This document shows, one piece after another, positions 40,220-62,284 of a stretch of DNA of 64,000 bases. Numbering within the stretch: the stretch's first letter is position 1; the number at the start of each line of letters is the position of its first letter. Origin of the DNA: Pagrus major (Eukaryota > Chordata > Actinopteri > Spariformes > Sparidae); NCBI RefSeq assembly GCF_040436345.1, contig NC_133234.1, positions 12,461,446 through 12,525,445 on the forward strand, given 5' to 3'. A program made the position numbers and the translations under genes. Under the pieces are notes generated by a model. The model did not search any database and was not told where the DNA came from. It was given only the letters and a program-made list of their open reading frames with translations.

Positions 40220-40807
40220 ATGGCAGAGACGTCGGCAACTCCGGCCAAAGCCAAAAAGGCTTCCAAGCCCAAGAAACCTGCTTCTCATCCCAAGTACTCG
40301 GACATGATCAAAGCGGCGATCGCTCACGACGCCAGCCGGAGCGGAGCGTCCCGTCAGTCCATCCAGAAGTACGTGAAGAAGAACTACAAGGTGGGCGACA
40401 ATGTCGACGTGCAGATCAAATTGGCCCTGAAGAGGTTGGTGGCAAGCGGGATGCTGCGCCACACCAAAGGCATCGGTGCGTCCGGATCCTTCAGGCTGAC
40501 CAAACCAGAGGACTCCAAAAAACCAACCAAGGCACCGGTATCTGCCAAACCAAAGAAGGCACCGAAGCCCTCCAAACCCAAGAAGGCAGCCAAGCCCAAG
40601 AAGGTGTCAAAGACGCCGGAGAAGCCCAAGAAGGCAGCTGCAAAGAAAGTGAAAAAGGTCGTGAAAAAGGCGACGCCAACTAAAGCCAAAAAGGCACCAG
40701 CAAAGAAATCCAAGGCAGCCAAGCCCAAGGCAAAACCAGCAAAGAAGGCAGCCAAGCCCAAGGCGAAACCAGCGAAGAAGGGAGCCAAAGCAGCAAAGAA
40801 GAAGTAA
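40220..40807 (+). CDS. h1-0: linker histone H1.0-type, intronless
   Basis: An uninterrupted frame of 195 codons plus TAA encodes a linker histone that binds nucleosome entry/exit DNA and compacts chromatin. Residues 1-22 are a short Lys/Ala/Pro tail. Residues 23-94 are the winged-helix globular domain ([45 protein letters not shown]). Residues 95-195 are a lysine-rich tail with repeated PKKA, AKPK and AKK units. The length (195) and the core match the replacement variant H1.0 (194 in man) rather than the cell-cycle H1 genes. The start sits in an excellent context (caccATGg). There is no intron. An AATAAA lies at 41320-41325, as expected for H1.0, which is polyadenylated rather than ending in the histone stem-loop. 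An AAACACA H1 box lies 360 bp upstream. The neighbouring genes are unrelated. Confidence 0.94.
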   Translation: MAETSATPAKAKKASKPKKPASHPKYSDMIKAAIAHDASRSGASRQSIQKYVKKNYKVGDNVDVQIKLALKRLVASGMLRHTKGIGASGSFRLTKPEDSKKPTKAPVSAKPKKAPKPSKPKKAAKPKKVSKTPEKPKKAAAKKVKKVVKKATPTKAKKAPAKKSKAAKPKAKPAKKAAKPKAKPAKKGAKAAKKK

Positions 40808-41319
40808 ATGGACAATATGAGAGAGACAAAGTCACTGTAAATACTTCAGGAAATGTTTTCGTATATGTATTATTTTTGTAAGGTCTCATGCAAACTTATG
40901 CTGTTTTTACCAGTAGTTTTCTCTCCATTGCACTATTGCCTATAGATGCTGTAGACATAATTGTGAGCATTTTTATTTCGAGTTAATAATACTGTTGATT
41001 TCTGTCTGATCCTTGGATACAAATAAGCTCGTCTAGGGTCTTGCTGAGAAGGAAAACAAATGTATATACAGTTGAACTATTGAATAGTTATTGTTACTGC
41101 ACGAGGTCATACTGAAAATACAAATGTGTCAATGGTGGGCATTGTCGAGCCTTTACAATGTACAGACCATAGGCAGTGGACGTCAGCAAGATTCTCCTAA
41201 AGGCTCTATAGTTGTCATTCAAGCTCCATTCTGTAAATTTCCTCATGTTCAGACGACTCATGATATACAAGCATCTCACTGTGTTCAGCCACTTTTAAAG
41301 ACTGTTTATACTGCAATTC

Positions 41320-41325
41320 AATAAA
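41320..41325 (+). terminator. polyadenylation signal of the linker histone gene
   Basis: A canonical AATAAA lies 513 nt after the stop codon on the same strand and is followed by a T-rich stretch (ctttgtcatcttct). I see no earlier AATAAA on the plus strand between 40808 and here. The predicted 3' UTR is therefore about 530 nt. Confidence 0.65.
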
Positions 41326-42672
41326 CCTTTGTCATCTTCTACAAAATGTGTTTGACAACTTATTGCGCGCGTTTTACGCATGCGTAAAATTCTTGGTGAG
41401 TTGGACGGAGGAATTTCTGTGCATATCAGGCATTATTAGACAAAAAGCAATCTATTACAATAGACAAATAACACTGTCTCCCTCATTTTGATAGACATAT
41501 ACAACATAAATGAAGGCCTTTTTTAAAACTCGCTGAATGAAAGTTTAGCTATTGTGCGCCAAGATGTTGCAGACAAAGCCTACCTATGGAAGCTCCAATG
41601 AGAGGGGGGTTGTTCTGATGCAGAGAGGCTGATAAACATGGGTAACAAAAAAATTATGAGCTGGGAAGTCACATGAAAAATCTGTGTTAAATATCATCAG
41701 GTCAGACCAATAATCCTGCTCTCTGGTTAGATTGACGTTTAACTTCCTTACCTGCCAATCATGGGGACAGACAAGGTCTTTGTAGGACACGTTTGTGATA
41801 TGAATTGAAACCCTGAAGACCGTAAGAGTTCTCTAGGGAACACAAGTGTACAGAAACGAAGTCCCCAAGAGGACGGGACAGTGTTAAACAAGGCCAAGAC
41901 ATTCATTTACTGGATAAAATTAAAGTTTTCTGCAAGACGGGTCTAAACGTCTCAGTCTACAATGCAGGACATTTACAGCAGTTGCTGCTTTTCTAGCACA
42001 TGCAACTGCGCTCGAAATCCTAACATCCACTTTCCTTGAGGGTGGCTGCAGAGAAATGAGGCAGCTTTGAAGACACACCCAGTGTTAACTTGTCCTGCCT
42101 CTCACCTGGCATGCAACTCTGCCATCTTGTGGTGTCTTACAGGAACAGGCGACTCCTCGTCACTGCAGTTAGGACTGAGAGGCCAGCAGCAGACAAGCAG
42201 GAGTCAAACTGATGAAAGTCAAGATTACACACCAGTTACCCTCCTCATACTGTTATTCATTATTATCTTGAATGACAGGTGTAAGAGCACCAAACTAACC
42301 TTGTTGCGCAGCTTCAGGCCGAACGATTCTATTCTGAGATGCTACGTGCAAAAGGGTAGTAACTGGTGTTGCTTCAACACAGAGTAATCCATCTTGAATT
42401 CTGACCGCACAGCAGAATACTGCCTTTTGGAACCCATTACTTTAAGCAACAAACATTTTGTAATTGCAATCACAGGGTATCTGGAGCATTTTTAAACAGT
42501 TCAGTCATAAACACTCAAAGTACTGCAGAGCTTAAAATGTGTGTGGTCAGGTCTGAAATCTGCTACCTGAAAAAAAAAACAGCATATTAACATACAGCCT
42601 TAAAACATATCTTTCATTCCAACAGCCATTGTGTCTTTTGGGCAAAAGTCCCCACCCAGTCTGGTCTGGTCT

Positions 42673-42678
42673 TTTATT
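42673..42678 (-). terminator. candidate polyadenylation signal of rhot2
   Basis: TTTATT on the plus strand reads AATAAA on the minus strand, about 1.2 kb after the rhot2 stop codon. It is the first canonical signal I noticed downstream, but closer variant signals were not excluded. Confidence 0.35.
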
Positions 42679-43902
42679 AAGCATCTAAATCAGTTCAATT
42701 TCAAGTAAGAAAACAGCAATATTTTAAAAGTCACACAAGTGTATTCTGCAGAAACAGCAGGTCCCCAGCGAAATCAAGCAACAAAACAGACGTTAACATG
42801 ACTGACTCATGTTGGAAAACATTATGATGGCAGATTATGTAACAAGGTCAAAGTGTATGCACAGTGTCAGGTTTGTGTAAATAGAAAAAAAAGCAGATTA
42901 CACATCTATTTCAGTTTCAGTCAAAATCATTTCCATTTCAATATGAACAGAAGGAAACTGAGTGGAAGCAGCGATAAAGATGACCAGATTTTTCTTCCAC
43001 ATTTGGTAATTTATAGCTTTTGCTGCCCTCCTTTTACAGGACAAACATATTTCTTGCAGAGTTCTTGTAGACGCATAAACAAACCGCTGTTTTTCTTCAT
43101 GCACATCTCATCCTGCCACAGCAGATAAGTGGAGGCCTTACAGCTAAAAACAATAAAATGTTTCATTCTCAGGCAAAGTAATATGCCTATGGAGCAAATA
43201 ACATGCTACGACTGCTCATTGCTGCTGGAGTTATTTGGCAAATCCGTTATGCATGTCTTATATCTGTAGTGGCATGATGAAACGAAGTGTTCTTTGAGGA
43301 GCTCCAGCAAGAGATTCAGTGGCAGCCAATCAGGATGCTTGGTCTTAAAAATGCTTCATGTACTGCCCTTTGGTTCTCCAGTCTAGTTAATTTGGCATTT
43401 TTCTAATATATGCTTCGGAAAATCTGCATGTATAAAAAAAACTCTCCAATCTCACCATCAACACTTAACATATAATTGATGGGAGCAATAGATTAGACGC
43501 AACCATCTTCCCACATTTCCTCCTCTGATAAAGCACCTTTTTGGACATGAACTGGCCTTCATGTATCAATGCACTGAGCGCTGACAGGCTAACTCCTACT
43601 TAACCTGGTTGGACAATATAAGGCAGAAAAAGCTGGGCACAGCAGTGTGGGGAATAATATGATCACTAGCTTCCAATTGCCCTTGGAGTACTGCGATCAA
43701 CTGACTCAGAGGAAAAGACAAAGTCAAGAAATCAGACACTGAGAAAGGGCAGAGATATGAAGAGTTTCCTGTGAGCCTTCAGCGTGAAAAGTAAAATGAT
43801 GCAGACTAGGTTCAGACTGCAGTGGTTCTGGATCTGGTCTTGAAGGATTGGTCTTCATGGATGGATGGAAGCGTGGGGAAAATAATATCAGCTGGTTGTT
43901 GA

Positions 43903-53491
<9,589 letters not shown>

Positions 53492-55187
53492 GTTTCCCCT
53501 CTGTTTGAAGAACAGCCAGACGCACTGCAGTACTAAAGTGACATTTATCTTTCATTTGAATGTCAAATCTCCAGCTACAATAAAATGTGTGCGTCCACAG
53601 CGATATGTATGCACCCAAGGTGAAACCATATCATTCCGGTTCACGTAGGAGACGGCGGAAACACGCCCCCTGGTGGCCGAGCCGGCTCCCTGCTGCCCAC
53701 GCTTACTTCTGTTTAGTTTCCTGTGAAACGTTCAGCAGCTACAAACATGGTGAAGGAAATACAAATATTTCATCCAGAAACTCAGTGGCGTAAACTACAA
53801 TTTTACACTATTTAATTGTTTAAATATTTCTTTAAATTAGCTCTTTCAAAAGGTAAGTTTACTGTCATGGACATAGAGATAGAGAGGATCCCTCCAAGTG
53901 CACCACACACAAACATTCTCTCTCTCTCACACACACACACACAGATCACATATGCTCAGAGAATTGTATCACTTTTGTATTATTTGATGTGATGCAGTAA
54001 TCACCATGAAAGTACCATTATAGAAAATTACTGTGTAAAATTTCTGGGGTAATTTTCAAGGCCTGAATCTCCAACTTTCCCCATCCACCCTTAGACTCCT
54101 GCTCTAAGAAAACAAATGATCAAAATTGAAATCCATTACACATAGTTATCTGTACTATACAGCACAAACAAGTGGAAAAAAACACACACACCCATAATGT
54201 GAAAAATGGTCCTCTCTTTGCCATGATATCATACTGCAATGTTGTTTTCTACATCCATACTGTTTTGTATTAAAGTTAAATATGCTCATCCTCACATTCA
54301 CATGACATTTCAACTGTTTTTTGAGGTCAGGTCATGTGCTAATTATTTCATGCAGCACACACTGCATTTTAAAAAAATATCTTTGTGATAAAGGAACTGT
54401 GCCTGAACTATGAGCAGCTGTGTTAGCATCACCAGGTGTCATTTATCTCTCCACAGAGCAGTGAAGGAGGTGGTCTTTGAACATCTGAATTCTGAAGTGA
54501 CAACTGATGAAAACCCCTGACAGAAGAGTGACCCAGTTCTGGTAGTTAGTGTGGCTGTCGTTCAAATTGAGGAGCCCTTGTGACAGAAAGGAGTTTTAAT
54601 CAGAGAATCCTTGAACAAAAATAGATTCATGCAAAATGTTCTGAATTGTGCACCTGTCCTCTGTCACGCTGGTAGAAGGAAAGTAAAAATACAAAAGGTC
54701 ATTGCAGCAGTCAGCAGAATTTGTACATGTGTATTTGTGCGTTCATTACAGAAAATGAATTTACATGCTGCTTTCTTAAAAAACAAACAAACAAACAAAA
54801 AAAAAACCTAATCCCACAAACAATCCTTCTATCTACAACTGAAAAAGTAGCAGACGTAACAGCTACCGGTAGTCACTCATCAGTATTTGTACATAATATA
54901 ACTCACAGTAAGAAAACCCTAAAATAAACGGCCAAACATCGGAAGTGACTGAACACGCAAAACAATCCTCTTAACATTATAAAAATGGCTATAAACTATA
55001 TACATGAAAGAATCTCACACAGCATATAGTTCCTTTGAAATATTTAACTGATAAAAAAAATCTATGGAATGATAAAATTACATAAAATAAAAACTACATA
55101 AATTACATCAAGTAAAAATATAAACGAGGCACTTGTGAAAGTGGATAAACCTCGAAGGTTTAATGTTCAAAACCTGATGTGAGGCCC
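53492..55187. other. rhot2 5' flank and wdr90 3' flank
   Basis: The 1.7 kb between the wdr90 stop and the rhot2 ATG should contain the rhot2 promoter and 5' UTR (near 53492-53720, which includes CpG-bearing sequence such as gacggcggaaacacgccccc) and the wdr90 3' UTR. ATTAAA on the minus strand (55164-55159) lies 24 bases after the wdr90 stop. A CA/CT run (53918-53942) and an (aaac)n stretch (54779-54806) are present. Confidence 0.6.
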
Positions 55188-58100
55188 TCAGAGGCCCTGC
55201 ACCTCCCACAGCAGGATCTCATTATAAGCTACAGAGAACAGAAGCTTCCCAGAAGGAGAGAAGTGACAGGTCTGCAGTGAGTCACTGTGCTGCGTGAAGT
55301 CCTGGAACCTGCCGCTGGTTGACTTGATCAACTTCAAAACTCGCTCTGATAAGAGATTAAAAATATAATGAGAAATTAAGTACGAACAAGCTCCAAACGT
55401 ACGCAATGTTTAGATCTTATTTACCTCCTGGAAACATATAAGCCGTATCATTAAAAACAAGATCTGGGTTTACCTTTTGATCCCACTGCTATGAGTTGAC
55501 TCCTACAGGAGAGGCTAAAGCATGTGGCCCAGTTGGGCAGGGCAATCTTTTTTATTATCTGTAGTAAAAAAACAAACGAACAAACATATTGTATGAGATT
55601 GCACACGCATTTGTGGATGCTCTGACGGCAGAAAAACCACAACACAGTGGTGAGAGCAGGGGGAGCTGTGGTACCTGTTTTTTAGCCAGGCTGTAGAAGG
55701 ACAGTTCTTTCTCTACTCCGTAGCCAGAGTAGACTATCAGGCTGGGGTCTGCAGGGCAGAAGGCAGCCAGGCTGGGAGGTGGGCTGTCATCCTATAGCAC
55801 AAAAGAAAATCCAAAATTGTTTTATGCTCAAACATAGACTGATCTTAATATGCAAACGTATTAAGTACCAAAGGTGTAGCCAGTCACCTCAAAACAAACT
55901 CAAATTTACTAGCATACACCATTATCAGGGGCCTAAATCTAATTCAAACGTGGCCTATGGAGTATTTTTTTGTGAGCAGACAAAAGTCCTATTTTTGTGT
56001 TGAGGTCTAATGGTCACATTGAATGCATTTCCCTCCTTTAAATCCTGTGTTGTTTACATCCATGTTTAAGATTACACACATTCCCGTCAGGCATTTTCCT
56101 GTTTTGCTGCAACTCCAGCAGGCTCTGGCAGACTCGCAGTTCAGACACCACCAAACTTCAAACTTTATTGTCGGTCTCACACACTGTTTAGAGTCTGCCA
56201 TTGCTCTGATCAATGTTTATTCACGACCCCTACCAGAAACATGACATCACGTCCTTTTCCAAGGTTGCGTGAGGGCCTAAATCACTGAGAGGGTAATGTG
56301 ACTGTACCTGTCGTCACCTTCATTTTCTTTGTGGGCACAGTGCTACCTTATTTCTACATTACTGACACCAATTTCTGATCAATGGAATTGCGCAGATTGA
56401 TCAGCAAGAGTGTGTATTACATGCATGATACAAACAAAACTGTGAACCACACAGTTTCCATAGTGCTACTAGAAGTCAAACAGGTGACCTTTAAAGGTTC
56501 TATTCCTATGAAATTAGTACAAGCGTGTGATTTAACAGAGAAATTCCTGAGTATTATATGACTAAAGGATTTGAGGTTAAAAACAAAGCGTTATAGCTAC
56601 ATGTTAAACTTTAATAAAGTATTCCAATATGTCTATACTTAACAAAAGGGAGACTGAGTATCCACGATGCATAAAAACAAAAATATATAAAGCAGCACTA
56701 AACATATGGAACAACATTTCTAGTCATTAGCATATTGTACCCCAAAATAGGCCGGAGCAGGAAATGTCAGCCAGTCTAGCAGATCACACTTGTCCTTCAA
56801 CCAATCGGCAGCCCACACACTGACGCGTCTGTCAGCACTGGCAGCCAACCACATCTCATTTCCTTCCAGGCCGAACTTCTGACACTGAGGATTAGAAGAT
56901 AAAACAACTTTAGACACGTACTGCTGAAAAAATGTCATGAAATGTCACAGGAACCAAAAGGAAGAATTTCAGACAGTATTTTTCCCCCATTGCATTTAAA
57001 TAGCATCGCGACAGATCTATAACCTTGTGTTCTGTAGCTGAGGAGGGCTGATGAAAGGAAATGCCAAGTCACTCTTTGTATGAAGGGAAGGCAGAGAAGC
57101 TGTCAACAGCACTGTAACGGAGAAGCCAAGTGCTACTTCATTTCCCCAACTAACATTCTATGATGATAAGGTGTCGCACAAATGAAGTGCACTTGAGTGA
57201 AGCGGAAAATTCTGTTGCCGATCACTGTAAACTTTGCTTTTCAGGGGCCATTCTGACCTCCCTCACTGTTTTCTGTTGTGCTGCCGTGTTAATCTCTGTT
57301 AAAGCTTCACTCCTTGGTCTGATTCAGTGAGCTGACCTGTTCATTCACACTCTGGATGGTGGTAATCGGCACTCCTTTGTGGTCCCTGATGACACGGATA
57401 GTCGCTCCATTCACCGGGCTGCTGACAGCTACCAGACCATTCTTCCCCCCTGAAAGGATCACATGACCTGCAGGGGGGCCAAAAACAGTCACAGAGCCAA
57501 ACTGGATGAAACGTAGCAGCTTTAATGTGACAAAAAACAGCTGCCAGCACATGGGCTTCATCATGGGTGTTCTCATTCAAAGGGAAATTTTCCTCTTGAC
57601 TACTTAACCCCACTTTGACCCGTTCTTTGAACATTTAAACATTGTTCTATTTGTTTTTGACCATTATATTTGTAACCTACTGGATCAAACAGGTGGAGGA
57701 AACAGGAAAGACTAAGGCAAAGTGGCTCATTATAAAGTTCTTCCTGCAAAGCAAGTTATACAATCATTGTATTGCTCACCGTTAGCAGAGTACTGGATGG
57801 CAGTGACAGCCACGTGATGGGGATGCAGCTTAATCTCCATCTCTGAGGAGGCAAGGCGGAAAATCCTCAGGGTCCCATCACTGTATCCTGCAGCCACACA
57901 TGTACTGTCCTTCCTGGAAGAAGGGCTCCAGCATACACAGCCACAGGCCTATTATAGAGAAAAACAGGAATAGGGAGAGTGGTGTTATGGCGCACAGTGA
58001 CTGTTATTGTACCTATTTACGACACTTGCTACCTCCCACCTACCTACAAAAAGTACAGGAAACACACTCTTGTAGTCATGTTCACAATGGAAATGTGATC

Positions 58101-61100
58101 CATCTAAGATTGCTGATGATTTGATATTTCTTATTTTTAAAATTCCCTGAAGTCGAACATTCTCCGTCGAGGTGTCTATTAGATAAAGCTTTGAGTTCCT
58201 TCTGCTTATACTGGAGCTGACCCCTTTCTCAAGTGTATCGGCTCACCTGGTTGAGCACCTGGAACTGCACCACCAGTTCGTTGCTGGGGGCCGACCACAC
58301 CCTCAAGCTGCCATCCTCGCTGCAGGTCGCAAAATGACCCTCGTCAGAGCTGAACGCCACATCATTCACCTGGACAGCAGAGGGTGCATGCAGGAAATAA
58401 ACTTCCTGTGCTTGAGAGTAGACAACAACAGGTTTCTCTTGCCTCAACACACACAGTCACCTGTCAATCCTGAAATCACCATATTGATATTTGTAAAACG
58501 ATCCTCGCTCATGCCAAGCTTTACCTCTTGCCTCAATTAATGTATTAACGTCAGGAACAGGTGTCTTGGTAGAAATGTGGAATAACCAAAACATCTTTGA
58601 TGGCTTAATGAATTTTCAATCAACTCAAATGAGGAAAATTTTTAATGATCTATATCCACTCATTCATCTATATATCTATATGACTACAAGTAACTCTGGA
58701 CACTTAAAACAAATCTGACACAAAAACTATACTTATATTACAACTAATTCATGGGTAGAGTTTATAAAAGATTTCATATACGGTCATAAAATGAGGGACA
58801 ATCAGTTGAATACATTAAAAGAGAAAAAAATAATATGTATTAGTCAATGAGAATCATTGTCAAAAGTATAAGTACAAGTAATATAATGTCAAAAGTAGGA
58901 AAATACAACATCATAACATGTTGATAATAATGATTTACAATAATTTATCCCTCACTTTGAGGCTTTCCATGGTCCACCAGCCCGAATGGCAAAAACGCAC
59001 TTTGATTTGAGACAGGCATTGTGTTTGATAAAGAAATTAATTAAGTGGTGACAGCCAGCGTTTATCTAGCATCAAATGTATTCAGGCATCCAAGACTTGG
59101 AATTATTTCATCTTGCTGACGTAAAGGTAAAAATGTGTAATCAAACTGTTATTAATTGTGTTTGTGGCCTTGACATCACTTCATTAAAATTCAGCCAGTA
59201 ACGGTTAATTGCTTCCCTGCTGTTTCTTTAATTTCATTTTCTGGTTCTAACACTCCATCCTGAACAGCCACAAACTGCATTTATTATAAAATATTCCTCT
59301 TCGCTGGGAAAGGCCTTTGTGCGATTGAAAGGCCATTAATACAAATTGTCACTGCAGATATTTAAAATGAAGACTTCCCCCATCAATGTAGAAATTATTA
59401 CACTTTTAGAAAAAAAACAAAACATTAGCCTTCAGGGAAACAGATGTGCAACATCATTAATATCAACAGAAAAATAAACATGCAGTATTTTAATAGTAGA
59501 GGTAGTTTGAGGTACATAGTAACATTTTAGTGTAAAAGTCCTCTAAGGACGGTCTATTGGCAAGTTAGAGAGTTGAAGAATGTCGACTTGCAAACCTCTG
59601 TGTGGTGATGAACATTATAATTACAGAAACATCTGTATTACAGAGCAAACCAGCCATACTAGCAGTTCTATGAGGACGGACTTGGGCACAACGACCTGAC
59701 AATGGCGCTAAATGTCAGAAAATCAGCATAGTTATCATAGTTCACTGAGAGAGGGACGTGAACGTGTGTATAAAATTTCATAGTAATCCATCTACAGTTA
59801 TTGAGAAGTTTAATTTTAAACCATAAATGTGAACCTAAAAGTGGCACAAAAGGAAAAGCCAGATTATAATCAAAGTCAGTAGTGTATCATCTTTTCAAAA
59901 TTGTTAATTAAAATGTTTAACAGAACACACTAAATAACTAACTATCTCCTGATTATAAATATGGTCCAGCCCCTGCTGTAGACACAGGATGTGCATTTGG
60001 TTATCATTCGCTGCCTAAAGTTGACACTGGTACCTTGGTCTTGTGGCCGCTGACCAGCCGGGTGCTGCTGTTGTCTGACCAGTTGATGTACCAGAGGGTT
60101 CCCATTGTGGTGCCAACGATTCCCATGTCCATTGTGCTATCAAATGCTGCACTGACCATTGTCCCATCCAGCATTATCTCCTGTTCCAACACCACCATGG
60201 TCCCACTGAAGGACAGGCACAGGAGACCAAGAACAATGAGCCCATTTGTAATGCAGACATTGTCACTTGAGGATAAGAAGGTACCATATTCTCATTCTTG
60301 ATCTGTTTCACACAGTACAGACACTTTTTGTGCTCTTTAAATCACATCAGACAGAGCTTGCTGCTAAGAAAAAAAACAGTATATGAGTTAAGTCTAGCAG
60401 GAGAGCAAAACCATGAAGTGCAATAAGTAAAGGGGACACTTTGGAGAAGGAGATATAATAACACCTTTTGTCCAAATAATCGCCCTTTTGCAGAACTCTA
60501 TTGCAACTGAAATAAAACAACACCAGCCCCACTGTGTTCCTCTGAGTAAACAGACTCGAGAAAAGTAAAGGAATCCTTAGGGAATAAGCCACAGACCTGT
60601 CTTTCACATTGCAGACCTTTTCCTGAGGCTTCACACCCCGCACAGCTTCTACCTCCCACAGTCGCAACCAGCGAGTGTTGCTGCCTGTCAACAGACGGTT
60701 CCCTCGACACAGCAGCACTCCTACACCAAAAAAGCGCCGCAATCCAATTAGCATTTGGAACAAAATACATGAAAGCAACATGACTCAAAATTACAGGACT
60801 ATTTTAGGCACTTTTCCAAGAGAAATAAATATCATCTCCTCAATTAGATAGCAACACAAAGAGAATTGTGATTTTTTTTTCTGTAAGCAAAAATATACTG
60901 TTATCCAAAACAGATTGTTAAAATATACAGATGGTCTATTTGTACCGATCTCGCCCTCATCAGCTTCCCACGTCATGAGGCAGCGCTGTGTGTTAACATC
61001 CCAGACAAAAACGTGTCCTCGATTGGTGGCGGTAAACAGAAAGGAGTCCATGTGGTAGCACAGAGCCGTCAGCTCCACATCACCCACCTCCGCTGGTGCT

Positions 61101-62082
61101 TTCGCCCTCTGGACCTACAAAGGTGACACAATGTTTAATCCTCATGTACCAAAGCAAATACAACTAAAACCTCAAAATTAATTTGTGTGTTTTTCTGTGC
61201 TCATTAACCTTGAGGTCAACATCTGAGCCATGTGTGTGGATGAGGCAAAAGTACACCCCTTGGCTTCCCACACAGGCCAGCTGGCTGGCTGCCGAGGGGC
61301 TGAAGGCTGCGTCATGGATCGGTCCTGACACACCCAGACTGGACAGCAACTGGAAGGTCTTACTGCTCCACAGAGCCACCCCTGGGTCAGAAAAGTCTCC
61401 TATAGAGCATTGGGAAGAATCAGTGGTCAGTACCATTTTCTGCATTTTAATCGATTATGTCAAGTGGTTCAAAACGGCAAGTTTAAAGAAAGGGTTCACC
61501 CCAAAATCAAAAATACATATTTTTCCTCTTACTTGTAGTGCTATCTGGATTATTTTGGTGTGAATTGCAGAGAGACAGTTTTGGAGGTATTGGCTATAAA
61601 GATGTCTGCCTTCCCACGTATATAATGGAACTAGATGGCACTTGGTTTGTGGTGCTCAAAGTGCCAATAAAATACATTTTAAAAATTTGACAGCAATGTC
61701 TCTTTCCAGAAATCATGACCCAGTAACTCAAGATAATCAAAAGACCTTGTTGTCAGCAGTTTCATGTAAGATCTACTTTTTATTGACCTACACTACACAA
61801 ACGTCATTAGAAAAAACAAGGAAAGGGAAAATATGTGTTTTTGATTCTGGAGTGAACTGTCCCTTTAAACGTACAGGTCAGATGCTCATGGATGATGGAC
61901 GCAATTCAATTCAAATTTGACTGACCGACAGAGAGAAAGAAGAGATCATCCCTGGAGAAAGCGAGACTCTGCACTGCCCCGCTGTGGTAGGAGATGGTTT
62001 TACGACAAGTTCCATTCTGGATGTCCCAAATGCAGATGAGGCTTCCACCGCTGTTACTGCTGCCAGCTGCTGATGCCACTGT
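55188..62082 (-). CDS. wdr90: wdr90, WD-repeat protein 90 (last 12 coding exons; 5' part off the right edge)
   Basis: Exons in transcript order: 62082-61926, 61399-61209, 61114-60946, 60720-60597, 60205-60034, 58369-58247, 57948-57780, 57467-57337, 56884-56741, 55791-55675, 55558-55474, 55345-55188. They join in frame to 1740 bp, 579 residues plus TGA. WD-type blades are obvious: SLICIWDIQNG, HVFVWDVNTQRC, RWLRLWEVEAV, SLRVWSAPSNEL, RVSVWAADWL and the final EILLWEVQGL. VNDVAFSSDEGHFATCSEDG and PITTIQSV match the C-terminal half of vertebrate WDR90 as I remember it. WDR90 (POC16) is a centriolar microtubule-wall protein needed for the inner scaffold and cilia. Its N-terminal CFAP20-like (DUF667) domain is not in the window. 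All junctions are GT-AG. One intron carries a short inverted-end element (61482-61869) and the outermost a LINE fragment. The gene lies 1.7 kb upstream of rhot2 on the same strand. Confidence 0.96.
55792..56740 (-). other. wdr90 intron, 949 bp
   Basis: An intron between the exons ending AYFG and starting DDSPPPS. It contains the 11-bp direct repeat gggcctaaatc at 55929-55939 and 56273-56283 bracketing about 333 bp of moderately GC-richer DNA, possibly an insertion. No gene. Confidence 0.85.
58370..60033 (-). other. wdr90 intron, 1.66 kb
   Basis: AT-rich intron. The piece at about 59690-59900 (agagggacgtgaacgtgtgt, aaatttcatagtaatccatc) resembles a common teleost interspersed repeat, here degraded. 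No exon or gene is seen. Confidence 0.75.
61482..61869. mobile_element. MITE-like element in a wdr90 intron
   Basis: The ends are imperfect inverted copies: tttaaagaaagggttcaccc plus caaaatcaaaaatacatattt on the left, and aaaatatgtgtttttgattc..gaactgtccctttaaa on the right. The 388-bp body includes aatggaactagatggcactt and agaaatcatgacccagtaac, wording I recall from an abundant fish element. It fills most of the 526-bp intron 61400-61925. No target-site duplication is clear. Confidence 0.7.
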
Positions 62083-62284
62083 CTGGACAGGAGGAAACAC
62101 AGACACAGAGCACCTTCATTATTTACGAGTCCACAAAACATAGGACTAACAGGAGACATGAGAGGAGCTAATGTGAGAAAATAGCCTGTTAACAGTCCAG
62201 GACTGCATGGGATGGTTAAGTCTGATTTAACACTTGGATAAAGCAGCCTTGTGAATTTCCTGTTGCCATTATTATTCTTTTAAT

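Larger units (their letters stand above)
40808..43902. other. linker histone 3' UTR and intergenic gap to rhot2
   Basis: The histone gene and rhot2 converge here. Contents are the histone 3' UTR to about 41345, an 18-bp CpG-bearing palindrome at 41372-41389, and probably the rhot2 3' UTR on the minus strand. No other gene is seen. Confidence 0.8.

Noticed and set aside
40384..40815. 143-codon frame antisense to the histone gene
   Set aside because: Mirror of the lysine-rich coding sequence (Lys/Ala/Pro codons read as Phe/Leu/Gly); a shadow frame.
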